From Boswellia sacra (lineage: Eukaryota; Streptophyta; Magnoliopsida; Sapindales; Burseraceae), in the NCBI GenBank assembly GCA_013180625.2, contig SNVD02009802.1:248001-312000 (forward strand): DNA of 64,000 nt, in the 5' to 3' direction. The stretch's first letter is position 1; the number at the start of each line of letters is the position of its first letter. Positions 14,301 to 27,538 of the stretch are shown piece after piece. The translations under genes were made by a program, and so were the position numbers. The notes under the pieces were generated by a model that saw nothing but the letters and a program-made list of their open reading frames with translations, made no database searches and was not told where the DNA came from.

Positions 14301-16378
14301 CCAGTTGCAAGGAACCTTTCCGGTGGTGAACCTAAACTCTGTGCAGGAAAGAGGGCAGGCTACGTCAAACTTCCCAGGTTTTACTCAGAAAGATAAAATC
14401 TCTGAAGGTGTGAATTGCATGGACCAAGCACAAAGAAAGCAGCTTGGGCGTCAACAAGCTCCACAACTGCCAGCTAGTAATTTTTTGGTACGTTCTTCTC
14501 CTTGCTTTTTGTTGATATTAATTTTTTTCTGTTATTATTTCAGAAAGTTTATCGATACTTTTTATTTTTGATTTGTAGCCTGCACCTGCTCTCATCTTCC
14601 CTGTTAGCCAACAACAAGCAGTGTTATCGGCAGGAGCAAATCAATCTGGGCCGTCTAAATCTACTGCCTCTACCAAAAGTGCATCATCATCTGGTCATTC
14701 AACAGCTGCAATTCCAGCCAGCTCTACGTCATTACCACCGGTAGCTACTGCTGTGAGCTATAATTATCCAAATTTGGCAACCAATGAAGCACCTTACTTG
14801 ACTATAGTGCAGAACAATGGGTATCCATTTCCTGTTCCAACCCCCATCGGGACCCCACCAGCAATTAGGGCAGCCCATGCTCAAGCATTGCCTTTCTTTA
14901 ATGGGCCTTTCTATTCATCTCAAGTTTTCCACTCACAGCAACAACAGCCTCACTCTCAACCTCTCATACAGGCAACTTATCAGAATACAACCACGTCAAG
15001 TGCCTCATCATCATCTCACAAGCAACCACAATCTCAGCAGTCACGTGGGCTGCCAGTTAGTGGTAATAGCTTGTCAAGCTCCACAAGTATGCAACCGTTG
15101 CAGCCACAAAGGCAGCATGTTTCATCATCCAATAATCGCAAGCATGACACTGAAATGAGCGGGGAGAGCGCCCCATCACTTGCTGATGGTCGAGCCTCTA
15201 ACAATCAAACAAGTGTGTATGGCCAAAACTTCTCAGTTCCACTGCAGGCCCTTAACTTTGCGTTGATGCCGTCTCCAATGGTTGGTGGTCGAGGCATTGG
15301 TGGAAATCATAATGAAAAGCAGCAGCAGTCACAGCAGAAGAGTTTAAAAGGTGCAGTTGAGCTCATTCCTCCTCAGGCATTTGCCACCGTGTCATTTGCC
15401 TCCTTTGGTGGAAACAACACGGCTTCAAACCTCGATTTCTCGTCCATGTTACAAAATTCTGCAATCTTTCAGAGCCTTCCGGATATGGCGCGGCAAGGTT
15501 ACCAAGTTGCATCAGCAGCTCAGGCTGCACAGCAACAGAATCACCAAATATCTGAGGTGAAGACCGGAGGGGGTCCACCAAATCATGATGATGGTAAAAA
15601 AACCGGTTTTGGGAAGTCGCCCACTTCAAATGGACAGACACTTTTTTTTGACAATTCTGCTAGGACTCTGAACTTTGTTTCATCACCAATCAATGGAAAT
15701 TGGCCTTCACGCTCCATTTCCTCGTCTGCAATGACTGCAAATGCTCCCATTGCCGCTAGTTCTCAAAATTTCCAGCCACAGCAACTGCTTCAGCTCCAGA
15801 AACACCATATGTTGCAGCAACAACAGCAGTCTGCCGTAGCATCCCGAAGCAAAGCTCCAACAACTAACAACCTGTCTTCGTCTTCCATTACCCCTAAGCT
15901 ATCAAACGACAGCCCCATTTTCTCAGAATCTCTAGTCCAAAGTAACAGTTCTAGTCAATCACCCCACTGGAAGAGCTCAGCAAGAACCCCAACTTGTCAA
16001 GTGCCTCCTATATCACTCGCATCATCAAACAGCGCAACACTCAAGAATGCTTCCCAGCAACAAGTAAGATCCCCACAAGGCCAAACGCAGATATATTTTG
16101 AAAGAAATTCCAAGTCAGGTTTGGCACCCCAAGTACACCAGATACCCAGTAGCAGCCAGTCTCCATCTCCTCTCGTTGTTGGTTCTCCACCTAGTGGTGG
16201 CAACCTAAGAACAAGTTCCACAGGCAGCAAAGCCGGCTCATCAATTCCGGCATTACAGTCACAACAGAATGAAAATTCTTCAGCTAGCACTGGCCAGAAA
16301 TCATCCCCTGTTTGTGGAAGGAATGTGCCATCGATCTTGAGCACATGCCCGAGCCACCTCTCTGAACTCAAGTACTAA
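11387..16378 (+). CDS. TKL: TIME FOR COFFEE / TIC-LIKE nuclear clock protein, 12 exons, 1,321 aa
   Basis: A large, mostly disordered nuclear protein of the TIC family, which acts in the plant circadian clock and in stress and jasmonate signalling. Exons: 11387-11483, 11599-12018, 12110-12252, 12318-12609, 12702-13029, 13124-13184, 13273-13356, 13450-13669, 13762-13828, 13930-13996, 14101-14487 and 14579-16378. Every intron is GT-AG and the phase is kept throughout. The N-terminus MDRIREARR matches the family start, so ATG 11387 was preferred over the in-frame ATG six bases upstream. Residues about 52-72 alternate Arg-Asp. A conserved block IEIEIAEVLFGL lies at about 250-261, DVESRKVEKFKIDLM near 433-447, and KRCATHYYIARNI at about 605-617. 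The last exon encodes about 600 residues rich in Gln and Ser. It is shorter than Arabidopsis TIC (about 1,500 aa) but has no visible lesion. Placement beside RRF and FAP1 favours the TKL rather than the TIC subgroup. This is an inference from synteny. Confidence 0.88.
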
Positions 16379-18557
16379 AATTTAGACGGAAGTAGAGCGC
16401 AGGCCAAAATTTTGTTCGAAAATATCACCGTTCATGGTCCAAGTATTTTTGAACATCATGGATTGCCTCGTGGCCTTGTGGTCCTTAAAGCAGTTATGAG
16501 AGGCACGTGGGTTTCTTGCTGACGAGCTGAACTGAAAATGCCCCTCGCAGCTTGAGTGTAAGATTCCGCGAAAGTCGGTCACCTACTGACAAGGTAGCAA
16601 TGGTCTAAAACTAAAGGGCACGTGGAATTGCCACCACCAAGCACCGCAGGAGGCAGGAGATGAGGTAAAGAAGACGGGACGATACAAGGGTGTCGGGTTC
16701 CGTTAAGCCTAAATATTTCTAAGTTGGGAAGAGAAGAGGGATTAGGGTTGTTTTGGGTATTTTCTAAGTGTTTTGGTTGTTCAATGTTCATGGGTCAAAC
16801 TAATTTGATTGGTCTAATGTGTTGCTGATGTGTATATAATTTAATATTTTGCATAGAGACTAATGTTCCTTATTCTAGTGGTAACTACTATTATACTAAT
16901 CTGTATCTCTTCAATCGGGTCATTGAATGGAAAAAGTCAAAGAGTCGAGACAAGAAAATCTTACGGGTGGTGGAAATGGTGAAGCTGGAGGCAACCGCTC
17001 CTATTGGCCCTTCTTTTTTCTTCTCTATCCTACCGAACTTGCTTTTGTGGTTTGTGGATTAGCATTTTGGGTCTGAATTATAGCCGACTTTGGACAGAAT
17101 TGCATTGCATTCAAGCCATAGACTCGACGCGTAAATATTATCTTCCCAATTTTCATTTTCAAAAAAGACGGAATTGGAATTGATCTGTCTAAATTCACAT
17201 GATGGGATCAAAGATCATATGATTGTGTTTGTATGATGTTTGGCCTAGTATGAACATGTTATTAATATCCTTTTAGAGTTCATAACCATAGCCCTGAAAA
17301 GAACAACTTACGTACACATGTGGCCAGTGGATTGGTGTTTCAGGCCATGTACGCCCACTCGTTCTGTGACTGCTGTCACAGATCTCTGGCATCTTTAACT
17401 TTAAGAAGTGAAATCTACTGTGTTCTGTTCCCTCAGAGTATATGTCTGGCTTTTTGGATTCTACTGAGTACGATGCACATGATGGTTCTTTCCACTAGAC
17501 TCATAAGAAGAGTGAAGTGAACTGATTACAACCCATGGGTCCCTGTGTCGAGTTGATCTCAAAGCTATATATATATTTCCTAGTTTATCATGTCCTACCT
17601 GTGAAAGTGGATGCTGATATTTTCGACAAGGGTGGTCAAATCTATGACAAAGGGGAGCGCAGAACAGTGAGATGATGCTCAGAACACAATGCAACCTTTA
17701 TTTGCTATACCTTCGAATTTCTGGAATGAACAAGGAATTACTAACCATTGGTCACTGGAAAAACCAATTTTAAAGCAATTTTAGAACATATATTCTTATT
17801 CCTATTCAATTCAAAGCATCTATGTGGAAGACGAATTCAATAACTTGGGGTAAATCACTTTTTGCCAACTCAAAGAATAAAAGAGATTTTGATATCTAAA
17901 CGCAGATTCCTGGAAAGTTTGATTGGTCAGTGAAATTTCACGGCAAACGACTTGAGTTACAATCGAACATCGAATCCACAAAATCAATAAAATATTGGAG
18001 TTGCTCCTCTAGGGCGTAATCTCTAAAGAGACCCCAAGTGAAGCAAGCTAGCTGCCCTGAAAGCGATTGCCATATGTTACTTTCCCTTCATTTCCTCGTT
18101 TATTCTACGTTATCATTTGACTCGAATGCAGAGAAAAAGAAGATGCAATTTTGACCATGTTAAGCATTGCACGTGGTGTTATACTGAAATTCATATGAAA
18201 TTTAGATGTCACTGAAAACAATCTCACGTATATTATCTAAGTGGTCCTTCGTTGACTGAACATACTACGGGAGTTAAATTTTGATGTCACAGATACAAGT
18301 TACTTTTGATTAATCTAAGGAATTTTCTTGTAACATACTTTTGAATGCCAATGGTCAAGAATCGTGAATGATCCATCATCCATACAAAAGATACTTACAG
18401 GAAATTGAGGCTCATAAACAAAAAGTGTCTTTGCAAGTATCTTTTATACTGCAACAGCAATGACTTGAAAGGAAGAAATATGAGTTCAGCACATAGATTT
18501 GATTAAACATGAGGAAGAAATTTTCAAACATCCTTTGGCATTGTGAAGATATCTCAT
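16379..18557. other. Convergent intergenic region: 3' UTRs of TIC-LIKE and FAP1-like genes
   Basis: The TIC-LIKE gene (+) and the FAP1-like gene (-) run toward each other across this 2.2-kb stretch. The first ~500 bases are more GC-rich and probably hold the TIC-LIKE 3' UTR. The rest is AT-rich with no coding potential, repeats or RNA genes that I can see. Confidence 0.5.
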
Positions 18558-20776
18558 CTACTTCTGAAGCAGAGAAGCAAGATTGAGCTCAACATCCTCT
18601 TTGGCTTTTCTATCAAATGGATCCTCACCAATATACAGGTCCATTATTGACCGACAAAGAAGTTTGCTCTGGATACTCCCCACCTCCTTCCCATCAACTG
18701 CAATACACTTAACAGGGTCAAACATAAAACACAACCTTCCATTCAAGTTAGCAAATATACATTCTTAAGAACTAAAACTTCCTTGCAGAAGAAAACAATA
18801 ACCAGTTCTTATTAACGGGGTTCAATCAGAACCAACATGATTCTATTCACATGGCTTCTAGAAGCCAAAAGATATCCTAGGAACTGTCTTCCTCAATCTA
18901 AAGTTATAATGAGTACATATAGTCCAAATTCCAAGGTATCTGTCCAGACCTTTTCATTTTGCAGAGAAACCAAAAAGGCTAACCAAAAAAAAAGAAAACA
19001 CAGCATTAACAGAGGCAGAAAATGAGATGAACAATCATGCACAAAGAAAGAAAATGAACAGTTTGTTAGCTTTGCTATTAGTTCAATTATGAATTATAGA
19101 GATACTTACTTGTTGTCCGAAGAACATAGCCATGTTCCTTTGAGAGATCTATTAGAGATCCCCTTGGTATTTTGTATTCATCCTTAAACAAAGAAGTGAA
19201 CCTGCAATCAAATGGGCTATTAGTTAATCTGAACAATGGATTTATTCAGATGGAACAAAAAACTGAACAAAAGACGATCTATTTCAGCAGAAGGCTGATA
19301 AGAATGAAGAGTCACAGCAACAAAATGCTAGAAGTCATTGAGGAACTGAAGGAAAGAACATGTGTGTCATTGGAAGAAAAATCATATGTAACCATAAAGT
19401 CCAAACATAGCAACAGTGATAAAGGAGATGGAATTAGAGAGCATAAAATGTTAAAATCAAGAACTTTGAATAGCTGAAAATAATTATTCATCCAGATAAT
19501 TGAATTTCATTATATTTACCAGGCTTAAGGTAAAATATTTATGGTTATGAGAATGTAATTCACCTTTGAAGCAATGCTTTATTATCTGATGGACAAAACT
19601 TTTGGAGTCTGCTTCCGACAGACTCTTCAAAAGCACTACGTACGGAGCGAATGCTTAATCTACCATAAACAATTTGAAGTCTAACAGTCATGCATATATC
19701 AGCTTCCATCAGATCTTCAATAAACTTGTTGTTTTCCTTGAGTTCAGAAAGGGACAGATTTCCATATTTCTCACTCAGCGATTTCTTTACATCGCCATGG
19801 TCAGCATATACACCTGTACGGTTAACAAAGACAAATTTCTCTTATAATGGTGAACCACACCAAGTTCAATGCAGTAAGAGCAATGATGCACAAAGAATTG
19901 AAGAACCATTATCAAATGAATAATACCCCATATACAACCCATTCATGAAAAAAACACATACAACCTAACGTGACAAAATATCTGGATGGGTGAAAATTTA
20001 TAACAAAAAAAAAAAAAATTGATGTAACAACTTCTCATCCAATTAGATTATACATTGTATGAAATTTGGTTGTATATATACAGTTATTATTATAAAACTC
20101 GCTCTAAATGCACAATATAGTAGGATAAGGTGGGATAGTGTTGTTTAAAGTAATATTTATGAAGTGACTGGAAGTGGCCCTTACTGATACACTTTTAAGT
20201 CTCTAATTAGAATGCCCTCAAAGAAGTATGACATAAACTAATTGTCATTTCCTTGGAATGCAAGTTGTGATAGATCATTCTTAAATCATTAATATAATCC
20301 AATTGAATTACAAAATGTGGATTATCCCATTCCAAGCAGCTTACTTTGGAATGCAAAATATAAAAATAATGAAAGCAGCGAAAGTTACCAAATGCATAGA
20401 CATCAATGTTCTTCAATCCTAACACACTTTTTTTCCTCAACCCGATGCCAAGCAGCTTCCGGGAATCGCCAATAACAGAAGGGAAGGAGACTCCGATTTT
20501 CGAGTCAACAACTGTAGCCGAAGAATTGTCAGCTAAAGAGAGTGAACCCCAGAGGTGTGAAGAAGAGTGATCGGAGAAGAGAAACTTCACCGCGTTCCGG
20601 ACAAATGGGTGTTGTTGGTTTTGGTAGGCGGCGACACCAGCCGCTGCGGCAGTTACTGCGGCGGCGGAGATGGCGACAGCGATGGAAAAGTGACGGGTAG
20701 TTGCATTGGTTGGGGGTTTGGGGTGGAAGTTATTTGTGGGTTGAGAAAACAAGAAGGGGAGGCGAAGTGAAACCAT
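18558..20776 (-). CDS. FAP1: Plastid fatty-acid-binding protein, chalcone-isomerase fold (FAP1 type), 4 exons, 289 aa
   Basis: FAP1-type proteins have the chalcone isomerase fold but bind fatty acids in the plastid stroma instead of cyclising chalcones. Exons in transcript order: 20776-20389, 19813-19564, 19201-19110 and 18697-18558 (TAG). All are GT-AG and phases close at 870 bases. Residues 1 to ~60 are a transit peptide rich in Ser, Thr and Ala, with a long Ala run. The ligand-binding core reads LLGIGLRKK then NIDVYAFGVYAD. The Arg (about 114) and Tyr (about 127) lie 13 residues apart, matching the Arg/Tyr pair that holds the fatty-acid carboxylate in Arabidopsis FAP1. The rest shows the family segments EADICMTVRLQIVYG, FKDEYKIPRGS and LLCRSIMDLYIGEDPFD. 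The start at 20776 was chosen because upstream in-frame codons are not ATG. Spliced sequence is uninterrupted. Confidence 0.9.
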
Positions 20777-20844
20777 TGCACGCACTTGCTATTGTTTCCG
20801 TTTCTTTGTAATCATCTCAGAAATTAAAACGAAATTGGTGTTTG

Positions 20845-20880
20845 CTATATAGGTTGGGAGTTGCACGCGGGAGACACGTG
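20845..20880 (-). promoter_or_regulatory. TATA box and G-box upstream of the FAP1-like gene
   Basis: On the minus strand a palindromic CTATATAG (20845-20852) lies about 70 bp before the start codon, and a G-box core CACGTG (20875-20880, context ACACGTGG) sits about 25 bp further upstream. The spacing fits a core promoter with a light- or stress-responsive bZIP/bHLH site. Motif reading only, no functional evidence. Confidence 0.5.
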
Positions 20881-21451
20881 GTACTTGCCGTGTACTTGTT
20901 TGTGGGCTTTGGAATTGGGTTGGGCCGAGAGGTGAATTGTTTGTGATTGTTATAGTTTCGCTAAATGCACATAAAAATTGAAATTCAATTATTTTAATGT
21001 TTTTAAATTTTTTAAAAAATATTCTCAAACAAGAATGCGGATTTTTTAATCATTTGTTAATTTTTTTAGATTGTATCTGAAAATTATTGTTAAATTTATT
21101 TCAAAGAACCTTTTTTTTTTAATTATTGCATCCCTTATTTCTAAAAGTAAAAAGATGATACTTAAGTTCTAAACCAAACCCCTCTCTATATTTCTATATA
21201 TATTTCCAAGTATCAACTCTACACATTAATGAATGAAAGAGAACATGAAATAATTAAAATTCATTATTACATTATCTTTAATATATAGGTTAACAATCTA
21301 AAATTTTATAAAATTTAAAGAATAATGCTATGCTTATAATGTTTTCATAGAAATTATTATATCATAATGTAATTAAAAAAATTTTAAAATTTAATTATAT
21401 TAATTAATATAAATAATATAACTATAATTCAATTTAATAATGAACAAAGCG

Positions 21452-21522
21452 TAGTTAACAATGCCCTAGAATCTAGGCGTAACAAATGAGCAGCGTTGAA
21501 TAAATTTGTAATAAATGGAGTG
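21452..21522. repeat. Left flank of Copia element A: host direct repeat plus 5-bp target duplication
   Basis: The ~65 bp before the left LTR (containing TTAACAATG, CTAGAATCTA and GCGTTGA) is repeated with about 80% identity right after the element at about 27541-27600. The last five bases, GAGTG (21518-21522), recur exactly at 27539-27543 and are the target-site duplication. The longer repeat therefore predates insertion and was probably a ~70-bp tandem duplication that the element landed in. Confidence 0.65.
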
Positions 21523-21891
21523 TGTTGTGAAATGTTAGATATTTTGTAAAACATTTAATGTTTTCCTGTTTATAGTCAAAATGTTTGCCTTGTATAAGGG
21601 GGTGATTTGAGGCGACGAAGTTCTCTATATATATCCCCCTGCTCTTCTGTTTTTGATATTTTTTATATAGAAAAGGAAGCAAAAAGGTCTACTTCTAACT
21701 TTTCTCTCTATCTTTCTATCTTATACTATCTTGCCTCCCTGCCTTGGCTTCCACCTTTATCCCATTTTCCACCACTTTATCTCTTCTCTTCTACCTCCAA
21801 TTCCTAACACGGCATCTTTTTTTCTTTCTTCAACATAAACATAGATATATTAAGATAAATATTATACTTATTCTATACTTAGATTTTAATA
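21523..21891 (+). repeat. 5' LTR of Copia element A
   Basis: 369 bp beginning TGTTGTGAAA and ending TTTTAATA. It aligns along its length with 27113-27538. It contains a TATATATA stretch about 105 bp in (promoter-like) and a CT-rich segment. Confidence 0.85.
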
Positions 21892-22221
21892 CGTTATTAG
21901 CACGATAGTGCTTTATAGGTATATTTTTTACTCCTATATCAAATTGAAATTATTTAGTTATTCTTGGAAGTATGCTTTGTGGCTGTCATTAATTTAGATC
22001 CTCCACATCAGAAAACAAGAATATTTTATAATTTTAAATTACTTTGTATTTATTGTACTTTACTTTATTTCTTATTATATTACTTCTCTACTTTATGTTT
22101 ATTTATCTTTTTTCATATTGTTATATATAGTGATCATTGCAAACCTGAAGTTTGCAAGGAGTGACAAATTAAAGAACCTGAGGTTATGAAATTATTAAGT
22201 GAACCAGAAGTTTAAAAAATA

Positions 22222-23223
22222 ATGTCTAACTTGAAGAGTTTGGAGTTTGCTGCCTTGACCCTAGAAATAAAAGGGTATCTAATATGGGCCACAAATGTTC
22301 AATCATATTTGTGTGCAGAAAATTTAGAACATACTATAGTGAAAGGCAACTAGGCAACTCCACAAGAAAGAGCCAAAGCAATGAATTTCATACGCCACCA
22401 TCTGTGTGAGGACGTGAAGATCTAATCTATTTCTGAAAAAGACCCAGTAGTGCTCTGGAAAAGCTTAAATGAAAGATTTGATCACCAAAGGGATGTGTTT
22501 CTGCCTATGGCTAAATGTGCCTTCAATCAATTGAGATTCTAGTATTTTAAATCAATTTTTGAGTACAATTCTGCTCTTTATATTATTGTTGTAGAATTAA
22601 AATTATATGGTGAAAATATATCTGGCTATGCTCTGATAGACAAAACATTGTCAATATTTCATGCCTCGAATGTGCTTCTGCAGCAGCAATATCGAGAGCG
22701 TCGTTTTGAAAAGTATTCAAAATTGATTTCTTGTCTCCTTCTTGCTAAACAACATAATGAGTTGTTAATGAAAAATCATCATTCACGTCCTACTGGCTCT
22801 CTACCATTCCCAGAAGTAAATGCTAGTGGTTTTAATGGCCAGGGACGAGGACAAGGAGGAGGGCGTGGTCGTAGAAATGGTAATCGGCGAGGTGGCCATA
22901 AATCTTGAGGACAAATAAATGCCAAAAATGCCTATCAGAGGTGGGAAAGCTATAAGGCAAAACATTTTAAATGTAGAGATTCACAAAACAAACCACCCAA
23001 GAAATGTGAGAAAACTTGTTACAGATGTAGCATGACTGGACATTGGTCACGTATCTGTTGTACGGCCAAAGATTTGGTGGATTTATATCAGGCCTTTATA
23101 AAGGATAAAGGAAAAAATGCTGAGACCAACTATTTTAACGACCCAGGAGGTCACACTAATCTTGATGTCTCAGATCTACAGGTTGGCCGTATGATGTTTG
23201 AAGGAAATTCCTCAGCCAATTGA
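22222..23223 (+). pseudogene. Copia element A gag remnant with zinc knuckle
   Basis: Reading from ATG 22222 gives a UBN2-type Copia gag with at least three in-frame stops before 22620, then an open stretch rich in Gly and Arg (about 22830-22905). The nucleic-acid-binding knuckle at about 23016-23057 keeps the CX2CX4HX4C pattern (CYRCSMTGHWSRIC). Gag would package element RNA. This copy cannot make a full protein. Confidence 0.75.
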
Positions 23224-23359
23224 ATAGTTTTTGTGTTTACTACATGTTGTCATATGTCTTCTTATTATGATGTATTTTGTGTATATGTATGTTTATATGT
23301 GTGTCCTGTTATGATGTTTTAATGTACTTTTATCTTGTAGACTTTTTGTAATAAAAGAA

Positions 23360-26300
23360 ATGGACGTGAAGACTTTATATAAAAATGATAAAGATTTATG
23401 TCTAGTTGATAGTGCAACAACTCATACTATTCTTAAACATGAGAAATATTTCATAAAGTTAACCTTTTTGGAAGCAAAGGTTAACACTATATCAGGGTCA
23501 GTTAATTTGATTAAGGGTTTTAGAATAGCCGCTATAATATTGGCAAGTGGTACTAAAGTATATACTAATAATGCCTTATATTCAAGCAAATCTAGAAGGA
23601 ATTTGCTTAGTTTTAAAGATATAAGGCATAACAGATATCATATTGAGACATCTTGTGAAAACAATATTGAATTTCTTTATATCACTTCAGATGTCTCAGG
23701 ACATAAGAAAATACTGGAAAAGCTTAAAGCTTTCTCTTTTGGATTATATTATACATACATAAAGTCCATTGAAACCTACGTAGTAATGAACCAGAAGTTC
23801 AAAGATCCTAAAATTTTTATGTTGTGGCATGAGCATCTTGGTCACCTAGGATCAACAATGATGCGTAGGATTGTTGAAAATACAAATGGACATCCGTTAA
23901 AGAATAAAAAAATTCTTATGTCAAATGAAACTATTTGTACTGCTTGTTCGCAAAAAAAATTGATTATTATACCATCTCCTTCTAAGATTGGTCTTGAATC
24001 CCCCTCATTCTTACAGAGAATTCAGGCGGATATATGTAGACCTATTCATCCACCTAGTGGACCATTTCGTTATTTCATGGTTCTAATTAATGCTTCTGCA
24101 TGGTGGTCTGATATTTATCTATTGTTAACTAGAAATGTTTCATTTGCTATACTATTGGCTCAAATCATTAAATTACAGACACATTTTGCAGACTATCCCA
24201 TTAAGTCAATACGTCTGGATAATGTTGGTGAATTTACATTAAAAGCATTTGATGATTATTATATGTCCGTTGGAATTGATGTTGAGCACCCTGTTTCACT
24301 TGTCTATATCCAAAATGGTTTGGCAAAATCACTTATAAATCGATTGCAGATAATTGCACGCGCTTTATTATTAAAAACACAGTTGCCAACTTCTGTTTGG
24401 GCCCATGCTATTTTGCATGCTACATCATTAATTAGATTGAGGCCCACTACTTATTATGAGTATTCACCATTTCAATTTATACTTGATCAACAACCGAATA
24501 TATCTCATTTAAGAATTTTCTGTTGTGATGTGCAAGTTCTCATTGCTCCCCAACAGAGGACAAAAATGGGGCCTTAACATCCATTGAGGATTTATGTGAG
24601 TTATAATTCTCCTTCTATTATTAGATATTTGAAACCCATAATAGGTGATTTGTTCATCGCACGATTTGCGAATTGTCACTTTGATGAGACTTTTTTTTTT
24701 TTTGCATTTAGGAAAACAGAAAATCCCTCATGAAGTTAGGCATATGCCTTTTGAAGTAAGGTAAGAACTTTCTTGGAATGTGGAAACATTGTCTCATCTT
24801 GATCCTCCCACATCTTAATATAAAAAATGAAGTGTGAAGGATGATACATCTTCAGAATATTGCTAACCAAATGTCGGATGCTTTTACTGACGCAGTTAAG
24901 ACAACGAAATCATATATTCATGCTGCGAATGCACCAGGACGATAGATATCTCTATTGAATAAACTCGCCAAACATCAATGAATAGTCAATCTGTTACACG
25001 CTTGAAGCGTGGCAGACCGTTTGAAGCAAAGGATATTATCCCTTGAAAAAGAAAAGCAGTGAATATCAATCCCGCTAAAAATAATGATCAAGCTAGAGAT
25101 TCCACAATTTCTAATTTATCTTCTAAAAAGATAAATGTTTCTAATGAAACACGTGCCCCTGAAGAGGTACAAGTTATTAATGGGGAATATGCCAATGGAG
25201 TGACACATAAAAATGAGGAAATTTCTATTAATTATACTAGAAAAATGTGGAATCATGATGAAATTATCATCAACGACATATTTTCATTTGCAGTAGCCAC
25301 TAATATTATGAATGATGATTTTGAACCACACTCAGTGGATGAATGTAAGCAAAGGCATGATTGGCATAAATAGAAAGAAACAATTCAATCAAAATTAGCG
25401 TCCTTGGCCAAACGTAAAGTTTTTGGACCTGTAGTCCGAACGCGAACTGTTGTAAAACCTGTTGGATACAAATAGATGTTTACTAGAAAACAAAATGAGA
25501 AAAACGAGATTGTTAAATATAAAGCCCGTTTAGTGGCTTAAGGTTTTTCTCAAAGATCGGGTATTGATTTTGATGAAACTTATGCCCTGGTAATGGATAC
25601 AATTACTTTTAGATATTGGGTTAGTTTGGTAGTCTCAGAAAAGCTTCACATGCACCTTATGGATGAGGTTACTGCTTACCTATATAGTAAATTAGATTAT
25701 GACATATATATGAAACTTTTGAAGGATTTAATTGCCTGAAGCAATTAAAACACAACCAAGGAGCATGTATTCACTCAAATTACAAAGATCATTGTATGGA
25801 TTAAAACAATCACGATGAATGTGGTACAATCGCCTTAGGGAAGACTTAATTAAAAAGGAATATATTAATGATCCCATATGTCCTTATGTATTTATAAAGA
25901 AGTCAGAATCCAATTTTGCTGTTATAGCAATATATGTTGATGACATGAATTTAATTGAGACTCTTGATGAGATCCAGAATGCTATTGAATATTTGAAAAG
26001 AGATATTGAATTGAAAGATTTGGGGAAAACAAAATATTGTCTCGGCCTGTAGATCAAGGATATTTCAACCGGTATACTTGTTTATTAGTTAGCATATATA
26101 GAAAAGATTTTAAAACGGTTCAATATGGATAATGCTTATCCAATGAGTACCCTAATGGTGGTTCGATCCCTTGATCCCAAAAAGGATTCATTCCGTTATA
26201 AAGAGAAAAATGAACAAATACTTGGTCCAGAAGTACCGTAGCTGAATGCTATAGGTGTATTAATGTATCTGGCACAGTGTACAAGACCAGATAGTGCATT

Positions 26301-26942
26301 TGCAGTAAATTTATTAGCAAAATTTAGTTCTGCACCTAGTAGTGACATTAGAATGGGATTAAACATATTTTTCGTTATATTCAGAGAACCACTGATTTGA
26401 GATTATTCTTTTCATATGAGCTTTCTGAAAATCATGATTTAGTTGGATATGCTGATGTCGATTATTTATCTAATCCCCATAAAGCTCAATCATAAATTGG
26501 ATATGTTTTTACCTAAAACGGGACCGCAATTTCATGGTGTTGTACAAAGCAAACTTTGGTTGCTACTTCTTCTAACCATTCTGAAATCCTTGCATTACAT
26601 GAAGCCAGCCGAGAATGTATATGGTTACGGTCTATTGTTAAACACATCCAGAATTCATATGGATTATCTCCTACAATAGATCCTCTAACAATTATTTATA
26701 AAGATAATACAGCTTATATCGCACAAATTAGAGGAGGATATATCAAGGGAGATCAAACCAAACATATTTCTCCAAAGTTCTTCTACACGCATGAACTTCA
26801 AGAAAGCAAAAAATTTGATGTGAAACAGATCCATTCCAACAATAATCTTGCAGATTTGTTTACTAAGACATTACTGACATCCACATTTGAGAAACTAATA
26901 TATGGCATTAGCATGCGGCGGCTCAGCAAGCAACCAAGTTGA
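23360..26942 (+). pseudogene. Copia element A pol remnant (protease, integrase, RT, RNase H)
   Basis: The longest open piece (23360-24577, 405 codons) carries the protease site with DSATTH where DSGTTH is usual (a change at the active-site Gly). It then has the GAG-pre-integrase HEHLGH...CTAC zinc motif and an integrase core with LDNVGEF. Downstream pieces in shifting frames show RT with an intact YVDD box (about 25930-25950) and RNase H to about 26942 ending with the DLFTK motif. Several stops and frameshifts lie between 24570 and 26440. It is most similar to plant Copia polyproteins and is clearly inactive. Confidence 0.85.
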
Positions 26943-27112
26943 TAAAGAGTATTGCTTTATTGATATAATCAGGGGGAGTATTCTAGATATTTATGTCACT
27001 TAGGATATAATTATATTCCTTTGCTGAGGTTTTTATCCCATTGAGTTTTTTTTTGGCAAAGTCAGATATAATTGTAATTATCCTAAAATAGTAAAAATAT
27101 CTAAAGGGGGAG

Positions 27113-27538
27113 TGTTGTGAAATGTTAGATATTTTGTAAAACATTTAATATTTTTCTGTTTATAGTCAACATGTTTGCCTTATATAAGGGGGTGATTTGA
27201 GGCGCTAGAGTTCTCTATATATATCCCCATGATCTTCTGTTTTTGATATAAAAAAGCAAGGAAAATAGTCTTCTTCTAACTTTTCTCTCTATCTTTCTAT
27301 CTTATCCTATCTGCCTCCCTGCCTTGACTTCCATCTTTATCCCATTTTCCACCACTTTATCTCTTCTCTTCTATCTCCAGTATGGACTCTAATGAATGCT
27401 TACCATTCCACATGCCATCTTCTTTTCTTTCTCCAACACAAACATACATATATTAAGATAAATATTACACTTATTCTATACTTAGATTAACATATATTAA
27501 GATAAATATTATACTTATTCTATACTTAGATTATAATA
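27113..27538 (+). repeat. 3' LTR of Copia element A with internal tail duplication
   Basis: 426 bp, 57 bp longer than the 5' LTR. The extra length includes a tandem copy of the last ~43 bp (units at about 27446-27490 and 27491-27538, each holding TATTAAGATAAATATTA) and an insertion of about 20 bp near 27380-27415. Confidence 0.85.

Larger units (their letters stand above)
21523..27538 (+). mobile_element. Degenerate Ty1/Copia LTR retrotransposon (element A)
   Basis: A complete but decayed element of about 6.0 kb. LTRs lie at 21523-21891 and 27113-27538, both starting TGTTGTGAAA. A GAGTG target duplication flanks them. Just inside the left LTR, CGTTATTAGCACGA resembles the primer-binding segment of many plant Copia elements. 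A purine tract AAAGGGGGAG precedes the right LTR. The internal order is gag, protease, integrase, reverse transcriptase, RNase H, which is diagnostic of Copia. Many stop codons and frameshifts make it inactive. The LTRs differ at roughly one base in twelve by eye, so it is much older than the Gypsy element at 45090-50808. Confidence 0.92.

Noticed and set aside
15997..16371. Minus-strand open frame of 124 codons
   Set aside because: Antisense shadow of the Gln/Ser-rich last exon of TIC-LIKE, with no domain.
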